DNA from: an uncultured Verrucomicrobia subdivision 3 bacterium
GTDB lineage: Bacteria; Verrucomicrobiota; Verrucomicrobiia; Limisphaerales; UBA11358
Length of the DNA stretch: 44,903 nt
Direction: 5' to 3'
Assembly: GCA_903865745.1 (NCBI GenBank)
Contig: CAIPKV010000026.1
Span: 1-44,903, forward strand
Below, one piece after another: positions 24,925-35,025 of the stretch. The position numbers and the translations under genes were made by a program. Under the pieces are notes generated by a model. The model made no database searches. It worked only from the letters and a program-made list of their open reading frames with translations, and was not told where the DNA came from. Each line of letters starts with the position of its first letter. Position 1 is the stretch's first letter.

Positions 24925-25965
24925 ATGAAAGAATCCCGCATTATACCGCTGATTGCATTACTGTTATTGATTGGCATCATGGCATTCAGCGTCGTTTACC
25001 GACCTTCAGCCTCGGCACCAACATCGGTAGCCACAGCCACCATGCCCGCCGCAAATTCATCAACGCCCACTGCAACCGCCGCGCCAACCGCGACCTCAGT
25101 CATCAGCACCCCACCGCCCGCCACCACCACGGTCAAGGCCGAGGCTGCACCGGAAAAAATCCAGGAAACGCCGGCACCCACCCTGCCCGCTGCCACGCCC
25201 GCGCCGAAGATTGTGGAGATGCCTGCCACCGCGCCGAAGCCGCCTGCGAAGTTTTACACCAGCGACATGGCCGCTTCGCCCACGGCTACCAACCAGAATT
25301 ACTATTTCCGTTTCCGCGCCGGCTACCAGCACACCAGCTTTGGCGCCAACAATAACGACACCTTCTTCCTGAGCGCAAAGTTTTACGCCCATGGCGACCA
25401 GTGGCGCCAGAATGTTGGCAAAAACGCCTGGCTCGTGCCGGACATCACCGCTGAAGTTTCCCACCAGGATTTGCCAAATGACCAGAGCGGCAAGAACACC
25501 GGCACCACCGACGGCCTACAAGTCGGAGCGAATTTCTTCTGGCCATGGTTCAACTGGGCCATGAACAGCTGCAGTCATAACAATACTTATTGTCCTTTCA
25601 GCGGTCCATTGGCAGTTGCGCTCGGGCCCACGGTCAACGGCGGGTTCGACCAGCTTTTCAACTCCAATTACGCGCCAGCCACCTTCTTCCACGGCGGCGC
25701 GCGGCTGACACTCAACCGTGACGCCTTCATCGAATACACCGTGGGCGGCGCGCAGGATTTGCCCGGCACCCGGCAGCAACTTGCCGCCGAACTGCCGCTC
25801 TACCAAAGCCGTGACGGTCAGGTGCGCTACGTCGTGCGCGGACTATGGGATCACGTTGGCGGCGACCATCCCGATTTGCTACAAGGTACGCTGCTGGTAG
25901 AAATGCCCTTTGACCTGCTCGTCACGCCTTCCAAGTGGCACGACTTGGTTCCCTTCACAAAATAA
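24925..25965 (+). CDS. Membrane-anchored envelope protein with a P/A/T-rich linker, function unknown
   Basis: 346 residues. One N-terminal hydrophobic helix (residues 5-25, IIPLIALLLLIGIMAFSVVY) could be a signal anchor. Residues 27-110 form a low-complexity linker rich in Pro, Ala and Thr, suitable for crossing the peptidoglycan. The C-terminal 230 residues alternate hydrophobic and polar residues with many aromatics and Gly/Asn turns (NYYFRFRAGYQHTSFG, HDLVPFTK at the end), which suggests beta strands, perhaps an outer-membrane-like barrel. A pair of cysteines occurs at NSCSHNNTYCPF. I recognise no family. It stands alone between the divergent polyprenyl synthetase gene and convergent pnp. 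The ATG at 24925 is preferred over one 69 bp upstream because the helix starts there. Confidence 0.7.
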   Translation: MKESRIIPLIALLLLIGIMAFSVVYRPSASAPTSVATATMPAANSSTPTATAAPTATSVISTPPPATTTVKAEAAPEKIQETPAPTLPAATPAPKIVEMPATAPKPPAKFYTSDMAASPTATNQNYYFRFRAGYQHTSFGANNNDTFFLSAKFYAHGDQWRQNVGKNAWLVPDITAEVSHQDLPNDQSGKNTGTTDGLQVGANFFWPWFNWAMNSCSHNNTYCPFSGPLAVALGPTVNGGFDQLFNSNYAPATFFHGGARLTLNRDAFIEYTVGGAQDLPGTRQQLAAELPLYQSRDGQVRYVVRGLWDHVGGDHPDLLQGTLLVEMPFDLLVTPSKWHDLVPFTK

Positions 25966-26035
25966 TATTTTACAGCGATAAAAACTTCGAGCTCGACTAA
26001 TCCTTCGTCCTTTGGGCAGGTTTTAAAAAACAAAA

Positions 26036-26067
26036 AAGGCGCGGACGGCTTTCGCCATCCGCGCCTT
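26036..26067 (-). terminator. Rho-independent terminator of pnp
   Basis: 10-bp stem AAGGCGCGGA / TCCGCGCCTT with an extra inner GGC/GCC pair in the loop. On the minus strand a TTTTTTG run follows. It lies 15 bp past the pnp stop; the plus-strand gene ending at 25965 may use it less well. Confidence 0.85.
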
Positions 26068-26082
26068 GAATTACTTTTGAGA

Positions 26083-28230
26083 TTATGCCTGTGCCGTAGC
26101 TGGGGCGGCAGCGGCTTCCTGCTTGTCGCGATCTTCCATCGCGGCTTTGCGCGAGAGGCGGACACGGCCTTTTTCATCCACGCCAAGACATTTCACCGAG
26201 ATTTCGTCGCCTTCCTTGACGACGTCTTCGGTGCGCTTCACGCGGAAGTTAGCCAGTTCGCTGATGTGCACCAAACCATCCTTGCCCGGGAGGAACTCAA
26301 CAAACGCGCCGAATTCCTTCACGGTCACGACGCGGCCACGGTAGATCTTACCAATCTCAGCTTCAGCCGTCACACCGCTGATGGCGTCCACGGCAATCTT
26401 CATGCCCTCCGCCGAGACGGAGAAGATGTTGACCGTGCCATCGTCCTCGATGTCAATCTCGCAACCGGATTCCTCGACAAGGCGTTTGATATTCTTGCCA
26501 CCGGGTCCAATGATTGCACCAATCTTTTCGGGGTTGATCTTGAGAGTGGTGATGCGCGGGGCGTATTTGCTGATGTCCTTGCGGGGTTCAGAAATCGTCT
26601 TGGCCATTTCCGCGAGAATGGAGAGGCGGGCAACGCGGGCTTTTTCCACCGCGATTTCCATAATTGAATGCGGCAGGCCTTTCAACTTTAAATCTAGTTG
26701 GAAGCCGGTGATGCCCTTTTCCGTGCCAGCGATTTTGCAGTCCATGTCGCAGTACGCATCCTCCCAGCCGATAATGTCAGTGAGGAGTTGGTATTTGGAA
26801 ATGCTATCGCCGCTGTATTCGGTGCAGATACCGACGCTGATGCCAGCCACCGGACGAATCATCGGAACGCCCGCATCCAGCAGCGCGAGCGTGCCACCGC
26901 AGACGGACGCCATCGAGGTGGATCCGTTGGATTCCATGATCTCGCTGGTAACGCGAATGGTGTAGGGATAATTCGCCGTCGGAATCATGGATTCAATCGA
27001 GCGTTCGGCAAGCGCGCCGTGGCCGATTTCGCGGCGACCAGGACCGCTGATGCGGCCAGTTTCACCTACAGAGAAATTCGGGAAGTTATAGTGCAGAATG
27101 AATTTCTTCTCATTCGAGCCGCCGGTATAGGAATCAAATTCCTGCGTGTCATCGCCGGTGCCGAGCGTCGCGAGCGTGACTGCCTGCGTTTCGCCACGTG
27201 CAAACAGTGCGGAACCGTGGGCGCGTGGAAGAATGCCTACTTCGCTGGTGATAGCGCGAACCTGTTCGAAATTACGACCGTCGAGGCGCTTGCCGCTCTC
27301 GAGAATCAATTTGCGAACAGCTTCTTTCTGGATGTAATAAAATGCGTCGTTGATGACGAACGGCGTGACTTTTTCCGCGCCGTATTTAGCGACGAGTTTT
27401 TCACCGACCTCGTTCTTGATGGCGTTGCACGCGCCTTCGCGGTTGAGTTTGCCAGGCGTAAGCAGCGCGGGGACGAAACGGTCGCCAGCGAGGGCTTTCG
27501 CGTCAGCAAGGATTTCGTCAGGAACAATCTTGAGTGTGATTTCGCGCTTCTTTTTGCCAACCTTCGCGGCTAGTTCTTTCTGCGCGGCAATCTGCGGCTG
27601 GATGACTTCTTGGGCGAATTTTAACGCGGCATTGAAGTCAGCTTCGGAGATTTCCTTGGCCGCGCCTTCGTACATGACAATGTCTTTTTCGTTGCCGACA
27701 TAGACGAGGTCAAGATCGCTCTCCGCCTGTTCGGCATGAGTAGGATTGGCAATAAACTTGCCACCGATACGACCGATACGCGCTGCGCCGAGTGGCCCAG
27801 CCCACGGAATATCGGAAACCATCAAGGCCGCACTCGCACCGATGATGCTCAAAATATCCGGATCGTTCTCGCCATCTGCGCTCAAAAGCACGGTTTGGAC
27901 CTGAACTTCGTTGTACCAGCCCTTCGGAAAGAGCGGGCGGATCGGCCGGTCAGTGAGACGGCAGGTAAGAATTTCCTTCTCAGTCGGACGACCTTCGCGC
28001 TTAAAGTAGCCACCGGGGAATTTGCCAGCGGCGGCGGCCTTTTCACGGTAATCAACGGTGAGTGGGAAGAAATCCTGGCCGTCTTTGGCCTTCGTTGCGG
28101 CCACGGCGGCCACGATGACGATGGTTTCTCCCATCTGGACGGTCACGGCACCATCGGCCTGCTTGGCCAATTTGCCGGATTCAATGATGATTTGTTTGTC
28201 GCCGATAGCGGCGGTGATTTTTTCTGACAT
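26083..28230 (-). CDS. pnp: Polyribonucleotide nucleotidyltransferase PNPase
   Basis: 715 residues, the usual full length. PNPase degrades RNA from the 3' end with phosphate, giving nucleoside diphosphates; it can also add tails. Domains in order: first RNase PH core (about 10-140), the helical linker (about 145-240), the second, catalytic RNase PH core (about 310-545) with [25 protein letters not shown] and [16 protein letters not shown] (Asp metal ligands), the KH domain with [15 protein letters not shown], and the S1 domain with [29 protein letters not shown] conserved rpsO lies 202 bp upstream on the same strand, the usual pairing. Ends in a short Ala-rich tail. Confidence 0.98.
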   Translation of the reverse strand: MSEKITAAIGDKQIIIESGKLAKQADGAVTVQMGETIVIVAAVAATKAKDGQDFFPLTVDYREKAAAAGKFPGGYFKREGRPTEKEILTCRLTDRPIRPLFPKGWYNEVQVQTVLLSADGENDPDILSIIGASAALMVSDIPWAGPLGAARIGRIGGKFIANPTHAEQAESDLDLVYVGNEKDIVMYEGAAKEISEADFNAALKFAQEVIQPQIAAQKELAAKVGKKKREITLKIVPDEILADAKALAGDRFVPALLTPGKLNREGACNAIKNEVGEKLVAKYGAEKVTPFVINDAFYYIQKEAVRKLILESGKRLDGRNFEQVRAITSEVGILPRAHGSALFARGETQAVTLATLGTGDDTQEFDSYTGGSNEKKFILHYNFPNFSVGETGRISGPGRREIGHGALAERSIESMIPTANYPYTIRVTSEIMESNGSTSMASVCGGTLALLDAGVPMIRPVAGISVGICTEYSGDSISKYQLLTDIIGWEDAYCDMDCKIAGTEKGITGFQLDLKLKGLPHSIMEIAVEKARVARLSILAEMAKTISEPRKDISKYAPRITTLKINPEKIGAIIGPGGKNIKRLVEESGCEIDIEDDGTVNIFSVSAEGMKIAVDAISGVTAEAEIGKIYRGRVVTVKEFGAFVEFLPGKDGLVHISELANFRVKRTEDVVKEGDEISVKCLGVDEKGRVRLSRKAAMEDRDKQEAAAAPATAQA

Positions 28231-28245
28231 AACTGCTTTCTTTAA

Positions 28246-28312
28246 CCGCCTTCTGAGGAACTTCAGTGAACCCCGAATGGTTTCGGAGCTGAATGAAATT
28301 TCCCGAAGGCGG
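28246..28312 (-). promoter_or_regulatory. Structured leader of pnp, possible autoregulatory element
   Basis: An 8-bp outer stem CCGCCTTC / GAAGGCGG (28246-28253, 28305-28312) encloses two smaller hairpins: CTGA-GGAACT-TCAG near 28254-28267 and CCGAA-TGGT-TTCGG near 28273-28286. This gives a three-way junction about 16 bp before the pnp ATG. In E. coli, pnp controls itself through an RNase III-processed leader hairpin between rpsO and pnp. A similar use here is inferred from position and shape, not from sequence identity. Confidence 0.45.
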
Positions 28313-28432
28313 ATTTGTTTCTACGCGAGGTTTTGGTGGTGGAATCGGGGTGTTCGCGCGGACAACCAAATTCCAGAAACGACCGGCGGGCTTGAAGTAA
28401 GAAAAAGCCGCGCCAGTCGAAAATTGTTTGAG

Positions 28433-28690
28433 TTACTTGCGCAGCTTGAGCTTTTTCGTGACCGCTTGATAACGGCTCACGTCCGTGTCGGCAAGATAGT
28501 CCAGCAGCCGACGGCGCTGACCAACCATCAGGAGCAGTCCGCGACGGGAGCTGTGGTCTTTCTTGGCCGTCTGCAGGTGCTCGGTCAAATGGTTAATGCG
28601 TTGCGTAAGCAGCGCGATTTGCACGTCGGCAGAACCCGTATCTTTGGCGTGCGTCTTAAATGATTCAATCGTTTTCGTCTTTGCTTCCAT
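28433..28690 (-). CDS. rpsO: Small ribosomal subunit protein uS15
   Basis: 85 residues, slightly short of the E. coli length of 89. Hallmarks: [56 protein letters not shown], with the H-D-x-S-S-R-R-G-L loop that contacts 16S rRNA, and [16 protein letters not shown] at the end. The protein binds the central domain of 16S rRNA early in 30S assembly. It lies directly before pnp, the common pairing, and 51 bp after the tilS end. The rpsO stop is followed by a 202-bp gap with a folded leader before pnp. Confidence 0.98.
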   Translation of the reverse strand: MEAKTKTIESFKTHAKDTGSADVQIALLTQRINHLTEHLQTAKKDHSSRRGLLLMVGQRRRLLDYLADTDVSRYQAVTKKLKLRK

Positions 28691-28741
28691 AAATAAATGA
28701 GTTCAGGAAGATAAATATTCACATCCTTGCTGTAAAGCGAA

Positions 28742-30139
28742 TTAAGCCGCGATTTTCGACCAGTCCCACCGCAACTGCCACTCCGTCGCCTCCGTCAGCT
28801 TGAATTTTTCGCCAATCCGTAGGCCTTCCACCCAAAAAACCCCACCTGTTAAAGTCGTCGCCACAACCAGCGAGCGCCGGTGCTCGGCGGGAATCTTGGC
28901 ATTCACAAACAAATCCTGCAGCTTGACTGCCGACTGCATGCCAATGGGCTGAAACCGGTCACCCGCGCGCCAGTGGCGCAGAATGATTTCATCCCCAACT
29001 TTGTCCGCATCAAAAAACTCCAGCATGAGCTTACGAGGTAAACGATCTAGCAATCCATCGTGTTTTTTCAAAACCAAACGAAATTGCATACCGCCAAATT
29101 CAGCCCGCCCTGCTCCTTGCGACAACTTTAATTTCAATTCATCCGGCTTAAAGGATTCCTCCAGGCGCCCAACTAATCTTTTATTTTGAACCTTTCCATT
29201 TTTATCGCACACGACAGATAAAGTGGAATTTACACTGACTAATTTCCCTGGTGACTGCCGGAGCTGCTCAACCAATTCGAAATCTGAAACCACGCCAAGT
29301 TCGGTCAATTGCCGCTGTAAAACCTTACGCTGAACCGCAACTGGCAACTTTTCAAACACCCACTGCGGCTTTACCAGCCAGGCCGACGCCGTTGCGCTGG
29401 CAAATCCTGCTTCCGCGCCGGCAATTTCCATGGCCCGCAAAACGGTTTTATCCACCGCAGGTTGGTATTTTTCGCGAATCAACGGCAACAGTTCGTTGCG
29501 AATCCGGTTGCGGAGAAAATCAGATGAGTAATTTGTGGCATCATTACGAAAGGCAATTTTGTTCTCACGAGCAAACTCCAGAATTTCCGCTTTCGAAAAG
29601 CTGAGCAATGGACGCACCAGCGAAATCTTTTGATCGGCGGGCGACCGCGAACGCCACTTCATCCCCCCCAAGCCTTCCCCGCCCGCGCCGCGGAACAGGC
29701 GCAGAAAAAATAGTTCGACCTGATCATCGGCGTGGTGCGCCAGCGCGACGGTGGAAATCTTATTTTCCCGCGCCGTATTGGCCAGAAATTTATGGCGCAA
29801 CTTTCGCGCGGCCATTTCCACCGATACTTTTTCCTCACCCGCATATTTATTTACGTCCGCACTTCCGAAACAATATTGCAGCCGAAATTTTTTTGCGATT
29901 AGTCGAACACTATTTTCATCCGCATCGCTGGCACGTCCTCGCAATTGATGGTTGAAGTGTGCGACAGAAATTTGCCAGTGATATTTTTTTGCAAGTGAAT
30001 TAAGAATAAACAGTAACACCAGCGAGTCCACTCCGCCGGAAACGGCGACGAGAATTTTTTGTCCACGTAAAAGCAGACGGTGATTCTTAATTTCCGCTTC
30101 GGCGCGCTGGAGCAATCCGGTCACACCGTTAGCTTGCAA
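28742..30139 (-). CDS. tilS: tRNA(Ile)-lysidine synthase TilS
   Basis: 465 residues from TTG 30139; GTG 30124 is an alternative start. The enzyme changes C34 of tRNA-Ile(CAU) into lysidine with ATP and lysine, so that the tRNA reads AUA. Motifs: the PP-loop ILVAVSGGVDSLVLL at 29-43, VAHFNHQLRG, HADDQVELFFLRLFRGAGGEGLGGMK, NDATNYSSDFLRNRIRNELLPLI. Two further domains follow: the TilS substrate-binding domain with the AMEIAGAEAG helix, and the C-terminal TilS_C with RHWRAGDRFQPIGM, KLQDLFVNAKIPAEHRRS. An essential gene in most bacteria. It lies between the S53 protease genes and rpsO, all on one strand. Confidence 0.95.
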   Translation of the reverse strand: MQANGVTGLLQRAEAEIKNHRLLLRGQKILVAVSGGVDSLVLLFILNSLAKKYHWQISVAHFNHQLRGRASDADENSVRLIAKKFRLQYCFGSADVNKYAGEEKVSVEMAARKLRHKFLANTARENKISTVALAHHADDQVELFFLRLFRGAGGEGLGGMKWRSRSPADQKISLVRPLLSFSKAEILEFARENKIAFRNDATNYSSDFLRNRIRNELLPLIREKYQPAVDKTVLRAMEIAGAEAGFASATASAWLVKPQWVFEKLPVAVQRKVLQRQLTELGVVSDFELVEQLRQSPGKLVSVNSTLSVVCDKNGKVQNKRLVGRLEESFKPDELKLKLSQGAGRAEFGGMQFRLVLKKHDGLLDRLPRKLMLEFFDADKVGDEIILRHWRAGDRFQPIGMQSAVKLQDLFVNAKIPAEHRRSLVVATTLTGGVFWVEGLRIGEKFKLTEATEWQLRWDWSKIAA

Positions 30140-30172
30140 TTTTTTAACGTACTCAGCAAGCGGCTCCGCGAT

Positions 30173-33100
30173 TCATTGCACCAGTTTGAGTCGGTAGAAT
30201 TGGAATGAAAAATTGGTGGCTGACGAATCGGTGAATTGCCAATGACCATCGGTGCCAAGCGTATTAGTGGCAATCGGCAGCCAGTTTGCAGACTGAACCA
30301 GATTGGTAGTGGCCTCCAAAATGTAGGTATAACCGGGCGCGCCAGCGAGATTCAGATTAAAGCTGCCATCGTGATTGGCAGAGACAGCATTGATTGCTGG
30401 CGCGGGCAAATTCACCGTCAGAATGGCGACAGCGCTAGTGATTGAGCCACCATTCGCACTGGCGACAACATAATAATTTCCTGCCGCCGCCAAAGTGAGA
30501 TTAGACAATGTCAAAGTGGCATTGTTGGGATACATCAATGCCGCGTTGTTAGAATACCACTGGAACATCAGCGGCGTGCAAGCGGTGGCGGCAACGCTAA
30601 AAGACGCGATGCTCCCAATGAGTTTGGTCTGACTTTGCGGCTGGCTTAAAATTAACGGCGGCGTCTGGTCCTGCACAACAATTGTGTTGGTTGAATAGGA
30701 CGTGTTACCATAGTTATCCGTGACAGTAATAACGACCGAGTTGACGCCGATTGGCAAAATTAAATTATTTGTCGGGCTTTGAGTAATCGTCAACGGCGGG
30801 GAGAGATCCGTGGCAATAATATAATTCGTTCCAGTCACATCAGGCATCAGAGCGACACAGTTGGAATTAGCCGCCAACACCAAATTCGTAAAGCTCCACC
30901 ATATTGTCGGTGGCGTGGTGTCAATCACGACGACAGTTCGCGTTACGCTGTTAGTGTTGCCACTGCCATCCACAGCCGTGTAGGTCAGAGTATTCGTACC
31001 AACCGCATTAATGTTGACGGTACCGTTCGTGGTCAACAGGGCGATGCCTGAACACGAGTCGCTGGCGGTTACACCAGAATCGTTGAACACCGCGCCAAGC
31101 TGGTTCGTCAGCAGATTGCCACCGTTCAGCGTGATGACCGGCGGCGTCTGGTCCTGCACGATTATCGTGTTCGTAGAATAGGCCGTGTTGCCATAGTTAT
31201 CAACGACAGTGATTACGACGGTGTTGGTACCGAGCTGTAAAATCGAATTGTTCGTGGGGCTTTGCACAATCGACAGCGGCGGGGATAAATCGGTTGCTAT
31301 AATATAATTTGTTCCAGTCACATCAGGCACCAGCGCGACACAGTTGGAATTAGCCGCCAACACCAAATTCGTAAAGCTCCACAATATTGACGGCGGTGTG
31401 GTGTCGCGCACAATGACGGTGCGCATGGCCAAGTTGTTATTACCACTACCATCCCCAGCCGAATAAGTCAGCGTGTTAGTACCGACGGTGTTGGTATTGA
31501 CCGTACCGCTTACCACCACACTGACTGCGCCCGCACAAAGGTCATTGGCGGTCGCGCTGGGATCGGTGAATGCGCCGCCCAACTCGACGTAAAACGGGTT
31601 GGCACCGTTTAGGGAGATGGCGGGTGGAATAATGTCCTGCACGGTCAGCACGGCGTTGCTGGCAAGGCTGCCGTAAAGGTTGGTGACGGCAACGGCGATA
31701 TAGTGCGGGGATGGGAGATGGAGGTTGGTGACGGAATAGCTGGTATTAGTTGCATTCAAAACCGGCGAACCGTCGAGGCTCCATTGGTAATTCAGCGGCG
31801 CGGTGCCTGTCGCGGTTACAATAAAAGTGTTGGTATTGCTGCCACACTGCAAGGTACGATTGGTGAGCGTTGAACTGGTTATGGTCGGCGGAGTTAATAC
31901 AATCAGGGCAACTACGCTGCTCGTGACCGAACCATAGGCGTTGGTGACAACAACACTATAATTGCCAGCGCTGCTGTTGTTAATCGCAGTGATCGTTAGT
32001 ACGTTACTGGTCACGCCGGAGATGATACCGCCGTTGGCAAGGTTGACGCCATTGTTGCGCCACTGGTAACCCAGTGGCGCGGTACCGCTGGCGATAGCGG
32101 TAAAAATAACATTGCTTCCGGCCAAGTTGGTTTGGCTGACTGGCTGCTGCGTGATGGCCGGCAGGTTGACCGGCGTGACGGAAATGTCGTCAAGCACAAA
32201 CGAACGTGAAGAACTTGATGAGGAGTTCAGCCCAAATTGGAGTTGGGTGTTGGTGCTAGTGGCGGTAACGATGATTTTCTGGTTGCTCCAACTAGTTTGA
32301 GGACTAGAGGTGCTGTAAACGGTGGTACCATTCCAATTGGCATCAAAAATCTGCCCACTGCGGGTACTCGTGACGTAGGACCAGAATGAAAGCTGGTAGG
32401 TTTGTCCTGGCATCGTGGGCAGATTCTGCGTGATATAGCCGAGTGAACTCGACAAAGCCTTGAGACCATACGCTCCAGAATGCACATAGGTTGATGAATT
32501 AGTTACCACAAAGGAACTTGAACTGCCCGACAACGTCCAGCCGGCAAAATTGCCAGTTTCAAACCCGCCATTCTGAACAATGTTCTGACCAACTGATATT
32601 GAAAAAAGAAGGTTTTGCGTCAAGTGACTAGACTGGTTGGAAAGCACTAGTGTCGTGTTGTAAATATTGCTGGATAAAGTGGCCGTAATGTTATTGGTGG
32701 TGACCGTCACAGAAACCGTGCTGTTGCCAGAAACAGAACCGCTGCTGGCGGAAACCGATAGCCACGAGGAAGTGTTGATGAGGCTCCAAGAAACCGTGCT
32801 GGCGTACAGGTTGGTGAACAAAACGGTTTGGGAACCCGGGTAGAACGGCCCGCCCACCGCTCCGTAAGCGGTGAAGCCGTTGGTGGCCAGCAGCACCAGC
32901 GAATCGGTAATTTGAATTGTAAATTGGCGGTTTTGAAGAATTTGGCTGGTCAAATTCGAAAAACCAACCGTCGCGGAATAATTTCCCACCGCAAGGCTGT
33001 TGGCAGCAGAATTCAAGCTGATGGACACGTTGGCTTGTCCGGCAACCTCCAGCGTCCCGCTGCTGGAAGAAACGTTGAGCCAGGCCGAAGTATTGATGAC

Positions 33101-35005
33101 TGACCAGTTAAATGAAGAAGCCCCGTAATTAGTGAGCGTAAAAACTTGGGACGAAGGCGAAAACGGCCCGCCCGAGATTCCGCTGGCGGCAAAATCTGAA
33201 ACCGGAGTTACTATTAAAGAAGCATCAGGGTAGCACGCAAACGCATAAATGAGATTTGTCCCGTTCGGCGTACCCCAGCCGGTGCAGAGGTCATAACCCG
33301 TCACGGCGGGAAAATTTGTCGGACTGCCGGACCAATAATTGTTACCAGTCGTGGTGTCATGGAAGCAAGAGGCGTAGCTACAATATGGATTCAACCCTTT
33401 ACCAATGGCATAAATCGCAGGATTAATGAAGCCAACGGAATTGGTGGCAAGACCGGTAATTGCGGCAAGCTTCTGATTGACCAACGCCATAAAACCCGCC
33501 CACAGCGGCGCAGCACAACTGGTTCCACCAAACCATGCGCTGTGTCCGTTGGTATAATCTACGAAAACGTGGTCCGCCGTCAGCGCCACATCAGGAATGT
33601 TACGCATGGTCGCAGACCCGCCGTTGGCAGCCATGCTGATCCCTTGTTGCCAAGAAGGAATTGAGTAGGTCGTGCTAATGCCACCACTGGTGCCTTTACC
33701 GTCGTAGGCAGAGCCATATTCAACATCCCAATTCCAAACCGTTTCTGACGCATATGAAGCGCCGGTGCCATTCATGGTCAGCGTAGTACCACCGACCTGC
33801 GTGATGTTGGTACTTTCGGAAGGAAAGGGTACTGACCCGGTAAAGGCGTCACTGTCGCCGCTGGCGTTGAAGAATGACTGTCCCTGCGCAGCAAAAGTCT
33901 TGAAAATGCCTTCAGAAGTCGCGTTGGGGCCGCCGCCCCCCCACGAACAACTTAAATTCTTAATCTGGTTGCTGGCTGCCATCGCGTTCAAAACGTCATT
34001 GAAATAGGCAGTGCTGTTGGGCGCCTCAAAAACCACAATTTTTGCCAGTCCTGGAGCCATGGCCATCGCCATTTCGATATCCAAAGAAACTTCGCCGTTG
34101 CCGCTGTTCGCCCCCGTTGTCGGCACGCCGTTGAACCCGTCCAGCAAGACAGTTTGAATTACAATATTCGTCCGCCCGCCACCCGCCGTAGTTGCATAAG
34201 TGGCGATGTCATTGGAAAAAAAGCCGTCAAACTGTAGTAACCCGACCATTTGCCCCGCACCGGTCAAAGTTGTTCCCGGCACGTAGGCGTTGCGAAAATC
34301 ATCACCGAAATAAGACGAACCGTCCGGCGCCGAACCAATTCGAGGCGTAGCCATGATTGGATTCATGACATGGGACTTGGGAAACGGTCGAGTGAAATCG
34401 CTCAACCCTTGGATATCAATGACCGGCAAGTTTGTCGGCACAGACGGCTCGATGTCGGTCGCAAAAAAATCGCGCGCTTCCTTCGGATGATGATAGGTGC
34501 GAAAGGTGACGCGGAAAGTACGCCCGGCATTTGCCGCGCTGGCCTCCACGTCCAGCAACAAATGGTTGCGGGACTGGCCAGTGATGACAAAGCCATTCGA
34601 TTTGGCAAAGTCAATTACCGCCTCATAATCTGATTCCGTCGGGCCAAAGCGTGCAGTAAATTCTTCTGGCGTGAGAAATTTGTGAAAGCTGGGGCTGGCC
34701 GGGTCGTAAAGCTCCTGCAGCAGCTTGTCCAATACATCCTCATTTCTCAATGGTAAACCGATTGCCAGATGAAGCTGGTTCGTCGCCGGCAGATATCCTT
34801 GCGGCGTCAGGTGCGCGACCTCCGCCGGCACATGACCTTTCAACATTTTCCTGCTGGGCACGGCACTGCTCGCCGTCAACTCAGCTAAACACAAAATCAG
34901 CAGCAGAAGGCCGGTTTTATTTCCACATGATATCAGCTTAAGTATGGCCTTAATAACCGACGGCGAAAACTGCGGGAGCAACTTATGGCGTTTGCTGGCG
35001 TACAT
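30173..35005 (-). CDS. Secreted S53 (kumamolisin-like) peptidase with Ig, BACON-like and HYR-like repeats
   Basis: 1610 residues. A signal sequence near 31-48 (TGLLLLILCLAELTASSA) is followed by the pro-kumamolisin activation domain (about 55-200) with FHKFLTPEEFTARFGPT. The S53 catalytic domain (about 225-590) has Glu305 and Asp309 in GEVSLDIEMA, oxyanion Asp384 in NASGDSDA, and nucleophile Ser496 in GGTSCAAPLWAG, plus the Ca2+-site region GYDLCTGWGTP. Family members are acid-active endopeptidases outside the cell. The tail has two BACON-like beta domains, a carbohydrate-binding-like domain (QNGGFETGNFAGW), two Ig-like domains, HYR-like repeats, a last Ig and a C-terminal 70-residue domain shared with its neighbour. 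Tandem paralogue 20 bp upstream. Confidence 0.92.
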   Translation of the reverse strand: MYASKRHKLLPQFSPSVIKAILKLISCGNKTGLLLLILCLAELTASSAVPSRKMLKGHVPAEVAHLTPQGYLPATNQLHLAIGLPLRNEDVLDKLLQELYDPASPSFHKFLTPEEFTARFGPTESDYEAVIDFAKSNGFVITGQSRNHLLLDVEASAANAGRTFRVTFRTYHHPKEARDFFATDIEPSVPTNLPVIDIQGLSDFTRPFPKSHVMNPIMATPRIGSAPDGSSYFGDDFRNAYVPGTTLTGAGQMVGLLQFDGFFSNDIATYATTAGGGRTNIVIQTVLLDGFNGVPTTGANSGNGEVSLDIEMAMAMAPGLAKIVVFEAPNSTAYFNDVLNAMAASNQIKNLSCSWGGGGPNATSEGIFKTFAAQGQSFFNASGDSDAFTGSVPFPSESTNITQVGGTTLTMNGTGASYASETVWNWDVEYGSAYDGKGTSGGISTTYSIPSWQQGISMAANGGSATMRNIPDVALTADHVFVDYTNGHSAWFGGTSCAAPLWAGFMALVNQKLAAITGLATNSVGFINPAIYAIGKGLNPYCSYASCFHDTTTGNNYWSGSPTNFPAVTGYDLCTGWGTPNGTNLIYAFACYPDASLIVTPVSDFAASGISGGPFSPSSQVFTLTNYGASSFNWSVINTSAWLNVSSSSGTLEVAGQANVSISLNSAANSLAVGNYSATVGFSNLTSQILQNRQFTIQITDSLVLLATNGFTAYGAVGGPFYPGSQTVLFTNLYASTVSWSLINTSSWLSVSASSGSVSGNSTVSVTVTTNNITATLSSNIYNTTLVLSNQSSHLTQNLLFSISVGQNIVQNGGFETGNFAGWTLSGSSSSFVVTNSSTYVHSGAYGLKALSSSLGYITQNLPTMPGQTYQLSFWSYVTSTRSGQIFDANWNGTTVYSTSSPQTSWSNQKIIVTATSTNTQLQFGLNSSSSSSRSFVLDDISVTPVNLPAITQQPVSQTNLAGSNVIFTAIASGTAPLGYQWRNNGVNLANGGIISGVTSNVLTITAINNSSAGNYSVVVTNAYGSVTSSVVALIVLTPPTITSSTLTNRTLQCGSNTNTFIVTATGTAPLNYQWSLDGSPVLNATNTSYSVTNLHLPSPHYIAVAVTNLYGSLASNAVLTVQDIIPPAISLNGANPFYVELGGAFTDPSATANDLCAGAVSVVVSGTVNTNTVGTNTLTYSAGDGSGNNNLAMRTVIVRDTTPPSILWSFTNLVLAANSNCVALVPDVTGTNYIIATDLSPPLSIVQSPTNNSILQLGTNTVVITVVDNYGNTAYSTNTIIVQDQTPPVITLNGGNLLTNQLGAVFNDSGVTASDSCSGIALLTTNGTVNINAVGTNTLTYTAVDGSGNTNSVTRTVVVIDTTPPTIWWSFTNLVLAANSNCVALMPDVTGTNYIIATDLSPPLTITQSPTNNLILPIGVNSVVITVTDNYGNTSYSTNTIVVQDQTPPLILSQPQSQTKLIGSIASFSVAATACTPLMFQWYSNNAALMYPNNATLTLSNLTLAAAGNYYVVASANGGSITSAVAILTVNLPAPAINAVSANHDGSFNLNLAGAPGYTYILEATTNLVQSANWLPIATNTLGTDGHWQFTDSSATNFSFQFYRLKLVQ
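30670..31445 (-). repeat. Internal duplication in the S53 tail
   Basis: Two stretches offset by about 483 bp (161 codons) are nearly the same DNA; one shared run starting at 30854 and 31337 includes CACAGTTGGAATTAGCCG and continues for over 40 bases without a change. Each encodes a DTTPP...DNYGNT...QDQTPP block, an HYR-like adhesive repeat. Confidence 0.8.
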
Positions 35006-35025
35006 GGTGCTATGATGCGCGGTTA

